35,028 nucleotides of DNA from a virus. Position 1 is the first letter of the stretch, and each line of letters begins with the position of its first letter. Location of the stretch: positions 1 to 35,028 of the IMG/VR virus record IMGVR_UViG_3300047200_000126. One strand, written 5' to 3'. Of the stretch, positions 16,001 to 24,200 are shown piece by piece. Below the pieces are notes generated by a model. That model had not been told where the DNA came from, ran no database searches, and worked only from the letters and a program-made list of their open reading frames with translations. The position numbers were made by a program, and so were the translations under genes.

Positions 16001-16203
16001 TCAGGACTCATATCTGTCTTAGCATGAACAATATCACCTCCAACAGTAACAATACTATTGTCAGGTAACTCATCAACAGCTACAAGTAGTTTTTTAAACA
16101 CCTCTTTAAACTCAACATGTCTTTTCCAGTTTCGCAAATGGATATCTGCAATATGGAGTATGTGATCTACTTGGGTTATTTTATTTTTAATTTTGTTAAT
16201 CAT
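13018..16203 (-). CDS. 47/46: Single-chain SbcD-SbcC (Mre11-Rad50, gp47-gp46) fusion recombination nuclease
   Basis: One uninterrupted 1061-residue ORF carries both subunits. Residues 1-250 are a metallophosphoesterase with D20-x-H22, GD (56-57), GNHD (91-94), H166, H182 and GDIH (198-201). A linker with a helical region (250-385) leads into an SMC-type ATPase. This has Walker A APNHAGKS (414-421), long coiled-coil arms (about 565-905) with a zinc hook CKYC (737-740), signature LSSGMERF (971-978), Walker B FIALDEG (999-1005) and H-loop ISH (1034-1036). T4 makes gp47 and gp46 as separate proteins. Together they resect DNA ends for recombination-dependent replication and host DNA degradation. 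The ATG overlaps the primase TGA by 4 nt (ATGA), which implies translational coupling. Confidence 0.95.
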   Translation of the reverse strand: MINKIKNKITQVDHILHIADIHLRNWKRHVEFKEVFKKLLVAVDELPDNSIVTVGGDIVHAKTDMSPELINMTSYLFNELATRRPTIVICGNHDTNLNNNNRLDALTPIIEANNHPNLFYLRNSGVYEIGDVAISVMSLLDPATDYVTADKLPQNKEYKHTIAMYHGTIANSKVDSGLVLSHGLDWDTFANFDLVLLGDIHKRQVLCKSEPIIFYPGSLVQQNFGESFEGHGYALCDLRTKGDIKYEFFDIPNPYGFYTLDVDSGVLPDNLPINSKTNVRLRTKNTSAAEVKRILATIRKLYRNSDVIVQRLDKNTSTTDNQLFGESLHQGDVRNIQHQNQLITDYLQQFDVDAELMESILKINTTLNQTLNQGESARNVVWKPKKFEFDNMFSYGEGNSVNFEKLDGTCGLFAPNHAGKSAILDALCFCLFDHSFRASKAEQVLNRKKDGFWCKFQFELGGLDYFVEKKATRYLKGPLAGKLRVDIDFWYIDADYNKISLNGEQRRDTDKIIQSYVGTFDDFILTALSLQGNNSNFIDKTQGERKDLLANFLDLKIFDSLYELANKENRTAVIVLEEYQKQDFETKLGDAETAKETNEGKHEEAQKVLDSAEADLHILSEQQLDLNKQLQPCTADGLDIVVLEKDLQLAENNLAKLGQDASTAHLQLEDEQTVLQEATQNLDKTKSSFDNNLYKEYNAKLQEKSELDNTLSTMKLTISNKLSKLEKLEKHEYDPNCKYCTSNVFVKDAIETKDELENDKKVVHDFLQKIGKVSEFIENNKFIQEEANKLQIALNNHKEAVIVVERLQNAYDRIKKDIDIQKHKIDKIKGDIKVYNDNVAILSNNKAIHVQIKDIQGKIALKKIDLSKANNTVKDFHAKIKVAEQVIDECNESIRHMQELADRQVAYDLYCKAVCKDGIPYVMISKAVPYIQQYVNNILNQVIDFTVELETDGKNINVFICYDDAKWPLELSSGMERFLSSLALRIALIKITNLPKPDFIALDEGLGVLDSSNLNSMHTLFTYMKDVFRFSLVISHIDVVRDMVDNIITIDRKDDFSYINC

Positions 16204-17126
16204 AAAGACATTTTAAAGGTTATTAGGTCAAAAAAGTCTACTTTCTTAGCTCTGTCCTTAGCTTCAACCATAGACAAATATCCAGCTTCACTTGGATCTT
16301 TTCCTGGAAGATGGACTAAATAGACTTCTACACCATTGTTCATAAAATATTCAATCTCTTTCACACTACTCTTAAAAGCATCAGTATCTAATGACAAATA
16401 GAGTTTTTGTACCTTCTCAGTTAGTATCTTATTTCTTAAGGTACTCAATATTATTTTACCAAACAACGGTATTGCGTTCCTTTTGGTTGCTATTGCATCG
16501 AATGCACCTTCTACAATTGTTATAGGCTCTTTCCAGTTGATTTGGTTCTCAAATCCAATGATATCTTTAGTTACTGGTGGGTTCTTATGCTTAACGGTTG
16601 CATTGTCATAAAAGCTTCTGCCTACGTAATAGTTGATCATATTGTGTTCATTATAGCTTGGAATGATCAACATTCCAGCATAAGGTCCTTCTTCACAATA
16701 ACCTACCTCATATCTTAGGATATCCATTGGAGTTAGCTTTCTTACTTGCATTGCATAGTGTAAAGCATTTTTATAGTCAGGTGTGCCTTGTGGTATGTAT
16801 AATGGTTTGTAATGCTCTGGTAGTCCAACTATCTCTCTACTAAAGTTGTTTTTGTTACTAAAGTTGTTATCACCATAAATCTCTCGAATCTTCTGATAAC
16901 TTTGGTTTGGAGCATTACTCTTTTTGAGTAGGGATGTTAAGGTTTGTCCCTTACTATCGCATGTCCAACAGTGCCACTTCTGTGTATTTATGTTGACTTG
17001 AAGTTTTCTCTTATGGTGATTGCAGAATGGACAGTAGTAGCTTATCTCCCCACTTTTTTTATGTTGCATGCTAGAACCTAGATGCTCATCAATAATATGT
17101 TTTACTTCCAATAAGTTTAAAGTCAT
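16200..17126 (-). CDS. DnaG-type DNA primase (zinc finger plus TOPRIM)
   Basis: I chose ATG 17126 (MTLNLLEVKHIIDEHLGSS, 308 residues); the frame could start earlier only at a TTG (17159). The N-terminus has a CHC2-type zinc ribbon, C32-x2-C35 and C53-x2-C56 (YYCPFCNHH ... WHCWTC). A TOPRIM fold follows, with the catalytic Glu in ITIVEGAFDAIA (E206) and the metal-binding pair in YLSLDTDAF (D247, D249). At 308 residues it has the compact size of phage primases and carries no helicase domain. It would lay RNA primers for lagging-strand synthesis, as T4 gp61 does. It lies between the resolvase gene (40-nt gap) and the SbcDC fusion (4-nt overlap), forming a replication/recombination trio. Confidence 0.92.
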   Translation of the reverse strand: MTLNLLEVKHIIDEHLGSSMQHKKSGEISYYCPFCNHHKRKLQVNINTQKWHCWTCDSKGQTLTSLLKKSNAPNQSYQKIREIYGDNNFSNKNNFSREIVGLPEHYKPLYIPQGTPDYKNALHYAMQVRKLTPMDILRYEVGYCEEGPYAGMLIIPSYNEHNMINYYVGRSFYDNATVKHKNPPVTKDIIGFENQINWKEPITIVEGAFDAIATKRNAIPLFGKIILSTLRNKILTEKVQKLYLSLDTDAFKSSVKEIEYFMNNGVEVYLVHLPGKDPSEAGYLSMVEAKDRAKKVDFFDLITFKMSL

Positions 17127-17166
17127 ATTTGAATATACAACTTTTATTCTATAAAACAAAGAATGG

Positions 17167-17568
17167 TTATTTCAACCAATCGCTTGGTATGATCTTGTCT
17201 GAGAATTGAAAACCGTGTTTGATACACCAATCTGCATAAGTAGTTTTAGATCCTTTTCTAATCTTTCCTTTAGAGTTTTGAAACACAAATCGGATATCCA
17301 ACTCAGGATGTTGCTTTTTTATCAAAACATGTTTTGCTCTATCTTCTGTTACAAACCTTCCTTTAGTTTCTATAAAGATTCCGTTAGGTAGTTTGAAGTC
17401 TGGTGTATATGTGTGTTCAGATTCTGGTATAATGTACTTGATCTTGTGCTTCTCGTACTCTCCATCAATGCTGTTTTGAGATAGTAGCTCGTTTATATCT
17501 GCTTCCAAGCCACTTCTGTAACCTCTTACTAATGCTGCTTGTCTTTTTGCGAATCTTACTTTTTTCAT
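17167..17568 (-). CDS. T7 endonuclease I-type Holliday-junction resolvase
   Basis: The protein has 133 residues. The PD-(D/E)xK active site is complete: E22 in RSGLEADINELL, D57 in YTPDFKLPNGIF, and E67-x-K69 in IETKG. The spacing is the same as the E20, D55, E65, K67 set of T7 endonuclease I, shifted by two. The C-terminal block (KIRKGSKTTYADWCIKHGF) also matches the family. The family forms a domain-swapped dimer that cuts four-way junctions and branched DNA, which resolves recombination intermediates before packaging. T4 itself uses the unrelated gp49 (endonuclease VII). This is the one start with a Shine-Dalgarno-like AAAAAGG. It follows the LamG structural gene by 13 nt. Confidence 0.92.
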   Translation of the reverse strand: MKKVRFAKRQAALVRGYRSGLEADINELLSQNSIDGEYEKHKIKYIIPESEHTYTPDFKLPNGIFIETKGRFVTEDRAKHVLIKKQHPELDIRFVFQNSKGKIRKGSKTTYADWCIKHGFQFSDKIIPSDWLK

Positions 17569-17581
17569 AACCTTTTTATTT

Positions 17582-19333
17582 TTATCTATCGTATCGGACT
17601 ATAAATGTTGTGTCCATGTTATTTGGTGTTTGTATTGGAGTATTTAACTTTCCAATTACTAACAAAGATCCTGAATCGTCATATAAACCTATTGTTGTTA
17701 TAAATGGTTTAAAGCTTGAACCTGTTACAAATGGTTTATACACATATTCATTTTTTGCTGAATCATACTCTTGTATAGTCCTATTAGTACTCATTCCAAA
17801 GTCGCCAGGACTAACTGTACAGGAAATCTCATTTTCATAGATCGTATGAGTGCCTCTTGATTCAACCTTATTGATAGTTAGAAATCTAGATGGAATTGAA
17901 CCTAAAATCATCATTCCGTGATTGTAGTAAGCGTTTCCAAGATACACATTACCAACACCTAAAGTGTGATAAAGGATGTTTACTTCGTTTTGTGTAAGAT
18001 AGCTTTTGTATATTTTTAAGTTATCTATTCCTCCGTTAAATCCTTGATCAAACGTATCAATATTACCTACAATTATGTTAGATAGATTTGAAGTATCGCT
18101 ATCTCGTAACACAGTTGATCCTGAGTTAATTGAGCTTGTTAGTAGGCTGTTAACGTGTAAAGTTATTAGTGAGCCAGTCTTAGTTGCTACTATATGATGT
18201 AGTGTGTTTAAGCTCATTGATACGCTACTAGTTAAGGCAAAATAGCCTACTCCACCACCACTCTTTTCAAACATAACTTTTTTACTGCCTGATGTATAGC
18301 TTAGTTTATATGGGAATTTATTGGGTGCTGGTTGCGAGTATATGTTTCCGTTTTGATCTACTTTCAATTGCTCAACAACTCCCTGCTTTGTTAGTAAAAT
18401 AGATCCTGATGGATGTGTTGGTGCTTGAGTTGGTCTAACTATCATACTAATAGAATAGTCACCATTTTCAAAGTTGTAGTGTACATTGCGATCTGCAACT
18501 ACGTTTGGTTTGATTTGTATACTAGAGCTGTTAGATGCAGTAAAATACATTACAGCTCCTAACATATCTATATCTGATACGTTTGGCGCTACACTCCCTG
18601 TAACTGTTGTTACACTAATGTTTGTGTAGATAGATTCCATTTGCCAGAAACCTTTGTTAAAGCTACTAGTAAAACTCACCGATCCTATATCCACATACTT
18701 ATAGAGATTATCTAATGGCCACTCACCTGCTATTGGTTTTGTTACAGATGATGTATAGTTTGTATAAGCACCTCCAACATATTGACCATATACAGAAAAA
18801 TAATTACTTCCTGAAACTAATAAGTTTCCATAGCCATCATCGATTAGGTTCCATGATCCACTTCTATTAGCTACTGAACTTGCACTACTAGCTGCAAAAG
18901 ACCAACTAACTCCTATATTTATAGAGCTTGGTAATATTTCTTCACCAAATTTAGATTGTGGCATGCTAACTACTTGAGCCTTATCTTCTAATATTCTAAA
19001 CTGTTTGTTGATATCTCCACCACCAAAGGAAGCTTTGTTATTATTATAATAGTCTCTATAATATAAATGATCTATCGATGCATGTACAACTCTTTTAAAT
19101 TTACCGTTGATAGTAGTAGGTTCGTTAGCTTCAAAGTAGGGATTGCCTTGATCAAAAGAGTCTTTTAAAGGATCTGAATTTAGATAGTTTGATAGTGGGT
19201 TATAGTCTGCTTGATAAACAGAGTATACTGATCCACTTCCACCGCTTCCAATAACATCTGACCATAGTTTGTAGGTGCGGAAAGGTGTAATTCGTACATC
19301 AGCTTTATCTAAACTTTTAAAAACTCCAGCCAT
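17582..19333 (-). CDS. Tail/baseplate structural protein with LamG-like lectin domain
   Basis: The protein has 583 residues. An N-terminal region rich in Tyr, Asn and Gly (DSFDQGNPYFEANEPTTING) is followed at about 260-460 by a LamG/concanavalin-like domain. This runs from FENGDYSISMIVRPTQAPTH through LHHIVATKTGSLITLHVN to GGIDNLKIYKSYLTQNEV, the usual strand order of that fold. The final ~45 residues (FITTIGLYDDSGSLLVIGKL...TFIVRYDR) match the C-terminus of the preceding gene product. This C-terminal block is probably a shared docking module. The likely role is a virion protein binding host surface glycans. The ATG is 4 nt after a TATTTATA motif and just downstream of a terminator, so the gene begins a new transcription unit. 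Confidence 0.82.
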   Translation of the reverse strand: MAGVFKSLDKADVRITPFRTYKLWSDVIGSGGSGSVYSVYQADYNPLSNYLNSDPLKDSFDQGNPYFEANEPTTINGKFKRVVHASIDHLYYRDYYNNNKASFGGGDINKQFRILEDKAQVVSMPQSKFGEEILPSSINIGVSWSFAASSASSVANRSGSWNLIDDGYGNLLVSGSNYFSVYGQYVGGAYTNYTSSVTKPIAGEWPLDNLYKYVDIGSVSFTSSFNKGFWQMESIYTNISVTTVTGSVAPNVSDIDMLGAVMYFTASNSSSIQIKPNVVADRNVHYNFENGDYSISMIVRPTQAPTHPSGSILLTKQGVVEQLKVDQNGNIYSQPAPNKFPYKLSYTSGSKKVMFEKSGGGVGYFALTSSVSMSLNTLHHIVATKTGSLITLHVNSLLTSSINSGSTVLRDSDTSNLSNIIVGNIDTFDQGFNGGIDNLKIYKSYLTQNEVNILYHTLGVGNVYLGNAYYNHGMMILGSIPSRFLTINKVESRGTHTIYENEISCTVSPGDFGMSTNRTIQEYDSAKNEYVYKPFVTGSSFKPFITTIGLYDDSGSLLVIGKLNTPIQTPNNMDTTFIVRYDR

Positions 19334-19337
19334 TTTC

Positions 19338-19345
19338 TATAAATA
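19338..19345 (-). promoter_or_regulatory. Late-promoter-like motif upstream of the LamG structural gene
   Basis: The coding strand reads AGATATTTATAGAAAATG, with TATTTATA ending 4 nt before the ATG at 19333. It lies directly after an intrinsic terminator, which supports a real transcription-unit boundary here. Confidence 0.62.
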
Positions 19346-19351
19346 TCTTGT

Positions 19352-19380
19352 AAAAAGGAAACCCTCCTTTTATAGAGGGT
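19352..19380 (-). terminator. Rho-independent terminator
   Basis: On the coding strand ACCCTC and GAGGGT pair perfectly (6 bp, positions 19380-19375 with 19366-19361) around an 8-nt loop. They are followed by TTCCTTTTT. The structure lies 36 nt after the stop of the 343-residue structural protein and just before the next late-type motif. A longer 11-bp pairing (AAAAGGAAACC at 19417-19407 with GGTTTCCTTTT at 19363-19353) encloses it and shares three bases with the hairpin, so the two folds partly compete. Confidence 0.75.
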
Positions 19381-19415
19381 CTGTCAATGGATACTATCCA
19401 AAGAGAGGTTTCCTT

Positions 19416-20447
19416 TTAGTAGTCGAGCTTAACTTTAATTAAAGCTTCGCGATTGAAAGACTTTAGTAAAGGTTTGCTTAATTTAGCAACTGCTAACAGT
19501 TGGTTCATATCATCATACATACCGATAGTTGTGATGTATACACTTGGATTACGTAGCATGCTTGAGTGCAAGAATGTTCCAGTACTACCAGTTACAAATG
19601 TTGGATTGTTTGAGAAATTAAACTGTTTGTTAGTTACTCTTACAAAATAATGAGTTGATTGTATTTTTTCTTCACTTCTTGCTTGAAAGTAAGTTGAACC
19701 TGAGATTCTTAGTGACATGGTCACGTGATTGCGAGCTTGAATTGCTGATGCAGAGTTGAATGGCATGCCTAAATTAGCTCTTAATAATCCAGCATGGAAT
19801 ACAAAAACGCCTTGATCTGGATAAAATAAACCGTATTGTGTGTTTGATGAAGTTACTCCACCTGTTCCACGATAGATACCAAATACACGACCTGCTTCAT
19901 TAATTTCTGGATTTTCACCAGCACCACTAGCATCAATAAAGCTAAAATAGCTTGAAGTAAAGCTTCCTACTGATCCACTTCCTAATCTTAATTCCCAATT
20001 GCCTGGATCAACTTTTTGACGAAAGCGTGATCTTGCTACATTGATAACTACAATTTCTCTAGAGTCAGTTGTACCAAAGGTAAAAATATTATCATTTGCA
20101 GGTAATAGCATGTTACGATATTGTGAATAAATTGCACGTGATGGTGTGTCATTTGCATTATTACCTACTGTGTTAGCATCTCCTACAGAACCACTTCCAT
20201 CAATATTACCATAAGCTAAAGCAAACTGAATTGCAGCATTGGCATCTGATTGTGGATTTCTGTGGTAAATGTTCATGTAGTAATCTCCTGATTGAGATAA
20301 CTGAGCTGATGAAGTAAAGAATCCAATACCACTTCCATTACTTGCGCTGTATGGATTCATATTCTCAGACCATACTGGTTGAGAAATTGTTTGAACATCT
20401 GATGGTACTATGTCGTCTGCTGTAAAAGCTTTATATATATCTGCCAT
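19416..20447 (-). CDS. Virion structural protein with shared C-terminal module
   Basis: The protein has 343 residues beginning MADIYKAFTADDIVPSDVQT. It is Ser/Gly/Asn-rich and beta-like, with SGSVGSFTSSYFSFIDASGA and AGRVFGIYRGTGGVTSSN segments. The C-terminal ~45 residues (VYITTIGMYDDMNQLLAVAK...EALIKVKLDY) are clearly related to the C-terminus of the downstream LamG protein. I recall this ending from structural proteins of other aquatic T4-like phages. It is probably a tail or baseplate component made in many copies, since it sits before a strong terminator. No enzymatic motif is seen. It starts 19 nt after the preceding stop, with A/T-rich sequence and no Shine-Dalgarno element. Confidence 0.8.
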   Translation of the reverse strand: MADIYKAFTADDIVPSDVQTISQPVWSENMNPYSASNGSGIGFFTSSAQLSQSGDYYMNIYHRNPQSDANAAIQFALAYGNIDGSGSVGDANTVGNNANDTPSRAIYSQYRNMLLPANDNIFTFGTTDSREIVVINVARSRFRQKVDPGNWELRLGSGSVGSFTSSYFSFIDASGAGENPEINEAGRVFGIYRGTGGVTSSNTQYGLFYPDQGVFVFHAGLLRANLGMPFNSASAIQARNHVTMSLRISGSTYFQARSEEKIQSTHYFVRVTNKQFNFSNNPTFVTGSTGTFLHSSMLRNPSVYITTIGMYDDMNQLLAVAKLSKPLLKSFNREALIKVKLDY

Positions 20448-20466
20448 TGTTTATTGTTTATCGTAA

Positions 20467-21156
20467 TTATTGTAGTGTGTCGGTGTTAGGAGCAACGTTT
20501 TGTACTAAAAAGTTAGTTGGGTCTACTGTTATAGATATTGTTTTAAATCCACCAGTTTCATTTCCTATTATGGTTAGTAAAGCACGTACAATTCTTGTAG
20601 TATTTGCCTGTTGCTTAGGTGTAATAATAAATTTAGTACCAGTTCTAACAACTGTTCTTCCTGCTGTAGTTACATCACCTAGGAAGGTTGCTGCCATATT
20701 TGAAGTACCTGTTACAGCACCATCAGGAGCAACTTCTAAGCTAGCAACTGTATCATCTGATAGAATTACTGTGTATCCCAAAGTACTGTTGGCACCAGCC
20801 ATATTTGTTGTTGATGGTGTAATTGTTTGAGAATTTAATAACGATGTAAATGAGATGGCAGAAGGAGATACGCTAATTACTGGGATACCTGTAGCATCTT
20901 TTGGTAAAGTTACTAGCTTATACCGAAGCATTTGAGTTTCATCAGGTAATGCTTCTAATACTGGCATATTTTCAATTACAGCACCATAGTAGTTTGTTCC
21001 TAAAGTGTGTGCTGGATTCCACAGATCATAATCGATCTCATCGTCGCTCAAAGCAAACTTTGTTATATTTAACTGGCCACCTTTTGCTAATACTTCGCGA
21101 CCTTTGTTTGTTAATATTGCGTCCACAGTAACGCTTGAATTATCTAAATAGCCCAT
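20467..21156 (-). CDS. Virion structural protein with possible Ig-like C-terminal domain
   Basis: The protein has 229 residues. The N-terminal block GYLDNSSVTVDAILTNKGRE followed by LNITKFALSDDEIDYDLWNP is a pattern I recall from structural proteins of marine T4-like phages. From about residue 90 the sequence (VISVSPSAISF ... VTLSDDT-like strands ... KTISITVDPTNFLVQN) looks like one or two bacterial Ig-like beta sandwiches. The ATG is 16 nt after a TATTTATA motif, so it opens a transcription unit with the 343-residue protein. The role is probably tail or baseplate decoration; it is not assigned to a named T4 protein. Confidence 0.8.
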   Translation of the reverse strand: MGYLDNSSVTVDAILTNKGREVLAKGGQLNITKFALSDDEIDYDLWNPAHTLGTNYYGAVIENMPVLEALPDETQMLRYKLVTLPKDATGIPVISVSPSAISFTSLLNSQTITPSTTNMAGANSTLGYTVILSDDTVASLEVAPDGAVTGTSNMAATFLGDVTTAGRTVVRTGTKFIITPKQQANTTRIVRALLTIIGNETGGFKTISITVDPTNFLVQNVAPNTDTLQ

Positions 21157-21172
21157 TTTTTGTTTGTTTATA

Positions 21173-21180
21173 TATAAATA
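21173..21180 (-). promoter_or_regulatory. Late-promoter-like motif upstream of the 229-residue structural gene
   Basis: The coding strand reads CATATTTATATATAAACAAA, with TATTTATA ending 16 nt before the ATG at 21156. It shares the 13-mer TATTTATATATAA with the copies at 1700 and 34415. It lies in the 60-nt gap after the 1516-residue gene. Confidence 0.6.
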
Positions 21181-21216
21181 TGTTGTGTTTTATAATTATG
21201 TGTAATATTATTAAAA

Positions 21217-24200
21217 TTACCCTATGGGTCGTGTAGTTGTTTCACCAGGCCTATTTGTATTTGTTGACAATAATCCTCTTGTACTTGGTTGAACGCTTAA
21301 TTGTCTACCTCCTCCAACTGTCACTACTACTACTGGTCCTCTATCTATTGTGTCTGGACTATTTACATTCCAATCAGTTGAGGTCATTTTACAGCCATCG
21401 TAGCGAGCATTTCTCATACCACGACTATCTCTTAAATGAAAATCCTGTACTTGTGCTCTGTAATTTAAACATTCAACACTCACCGATTTGATGTAGCTTT
21501 GGTGTGCAGCTGTTCCATTAGTATACATTCTAAAACCTAACCATGGACCTACGGCTAGTGTGTTGTATGTGTATGTTGTTTCTGCTGTAGATGGCACGAT
21601 TGATGCAGTTAATATACAATCTAAATTACCAAAATGCAACTCTAATCTATCTGTTGGTGTGGCTGATGTTTTCGCTACAGTAACTGATACTTTGTATTGA
21701 TAGTTTATTGCTTTAGGACTAGTTGCATCGTAGAAAAATGCTGGTAGTTTAACTGATGCTGTGTAAGATTGTATTGCTGTGTTTTGGAAATACAATCCTA
21801 AACTTCCAGTAAGTCCCCAAAATCCAGTAGTACTGTATGGTGTTGATTGTGCAACATTTGCAATAGACAAAGAGTCAATTCGTAAGCCGTATAGATTTGT
21901 CCAGTTATTCTCATACAATGCTGATGAAGCTGTATATAGTGTTGTGTAGGTGCTCAGTGAACCTGATTTATACTTACTGTAATCGGTGAATGCTTTTTTA
22001 AAGTATATGTCAGTGTCATATACGTCGTTAGTTATGTTTGAGAGTCTGCTGGTTGTATTATCCATAATTGTTGGACTATACGGCTCAAAATAGTCATACC
22101 TGCTGGCAGTTACTAGGTATGGTTCAGATGTAACTAGAGTTGTTGCACTATATGTAGAAGTGCCATATATTGCAGTTCCATAAAGAGACACTTGAGCACT
22201 TTGACTTGTCATGTAAGTCATGAAGATGTATTTAGAACCCTCTACTCTTGTATCACGACCATAGCTTGATATTCCCAAATCAACTGTTCCTATTAAGCTA
22301 CTGGCTTCCGATGGATTGCTAGTTATTCCTGTGTTGTTAAATTCGTTAGCTGTTCCCGATAATGTTGTATGCTTTTCTCCTATTGTTCCTTCTGCAACAA
22401 TAAAGTCTTCACCAGATATTGGTACCAATTCCGTTGTAATAGTTCCTGCTGGAACATATCCTGTACTATCTCTGAAAGGCTCACCATCACCATCTTGTAC
22501 AAAACCACCTAAGGTGTATATGTCAGGAATTGTTATGGATCCTGAGTAGTGAAGTTCCTCAGAGGCTGGCGGTCTTGTTGGTACTTTGCTTCTTTGTAGT
22601 ATGGTTGGTTCTATAACCAAACCTACTTGAGTATTAGCTCTATAAGGTACAAAATTTTTAATGAGCTTAAATAAAGCTGCATCAAAGTTTTTTAGCAATC
22701 TAATATAGTTTTGAGCACCAGCCTTTCTGGTATATTTTTTAAAATATTCTCTTTGTAATTTTTCTAAGTCAGGATAAACCTCACTGCTTAGGTCTGCTGG
22801 ATTTCCAATAAAATCATCAACACTAAGACCTCCAAATTGCTCTGCAATATCTTGATTAATTTCATTTAGTGGTGATAAGTATACTCCTAAACGAGGACTG
22901 TCAATTGGACTATTATCAGATAATGCAACTTCAGTTTTAGTGTTTCTGTAAAGTTGATTGTCACCACTTAACGTTGTTGTATCAATCTTAATCTTATTAC
23001 TTACGCTCCTATTACCACCTAGATCTGGCCACTCAAGTGAATGGATTTCTACAACAGGATTAAAATAAGATCCTGAAAAATTGTAGAATGAGCCGCTTAG
23101 ATTGGTTCTTGTTTGATCTGGATGTTGTGAAGTTAAGCTGCTAGTAGTTGCTAAGTTAATCTTTTTATTATCAGCTCCTAAGCATAGTCTAAACGCTAAA
23201 TCATTAAAGCTAGATGTACTGCCTGTGTAGGTGTCTGCTAAACTTCCTTGAAAGCTTGTAGGTGCTAACGCATGATTGTCTAATATGGCGTTTTGTAAAG
23301 GTGTTGTCCAGTATCTCAGTTCTTGAATACTTCCTGAGAAGATATTCATTGAATGTGAAGTGGCTGCTAAGAATGAACCAGATCCTGGAATCCATAAAGT
23401 TCCTTGTGTATTGAACTTTTGTAGATAATAGGATCCAGTAGATCCACCAACTATGGTGAGAGAGGAGGTGTATGTTGCTGTAACTTTTTGATAATTTGTG
23501 TCTCTAAGAGATAGGGTAAAGATCTGTGTAGTGCCTGGTGATGTTGCATCAGTTTTATTACTCCTTTGAAGGTTGAGTAGATGAAAATTACCATCATAAA
23601 TAGAGCAGCTTACGCTTGAAGTATACCATCCTTGACTTCCACTTAAATAGAAACCAACATAATCACCACTTGCACTCTTAAAAGCTTCTACTTTCCATTG
23701 GTTTGGAACTTCTAGAATAGTTTGTCTTTTGGTTTGATTTGGTGCCATTTTGACACGCATCTCAACTGCCATTGGTATTAGATCGTCAGCACCTACTTTA
23801 CTCCAAGGCACACTAACAAGTTGTGCTACTTGTCCGGAAGTCTTTCCATTATATCCTACTGTTGTTGAGTAAAAAAACCTCTCGTATTGTAAATCTGTTT
23901 TAGTTTCAAAACTTGCTTCTGCTCCTCCATATTCACGAATACGTAAAATGGTTTGTGGAATACCAAAACAATTAATTAAAGCTCTTACGCTTCTTTCTGT
24001 ACCTCTTGTTTTTAGCAAGTATGGTAAGTTGTTGACAATTCGTTTCCAAATCTCTTTTGTCTTATCTTCAGTACTTACTGCAAATGTTGATGATAGTGAT
24101 CCTGTTGTATCTGTTCCTAATGTATAGCTCCACAACTCATCAATAGATGATCCATTTTCAAAATCCACTCCTAAGTTTCTGGAAACGTGATAAACCAACT

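Noticed and set aside
17127-17159. Longer primase start at TTG 17159
   Set aside because: The extra 11 residues are not needed for the zinc ribbon, and an ATG at 17126 gives a normal N-terminus.
20447-21131. Plus-strand open frames of 127 and 76 codons
   Set aside because: They are complementary to the well-supported 229-residue structural gene and lack a plausible family or upstream signal.
21157-21216. Terminator in the gap after the 1516-residue gene's neighbour
   Set aside because: Only a 3-bp CCC/GGG match is present, with no stable hairpin or T-run.
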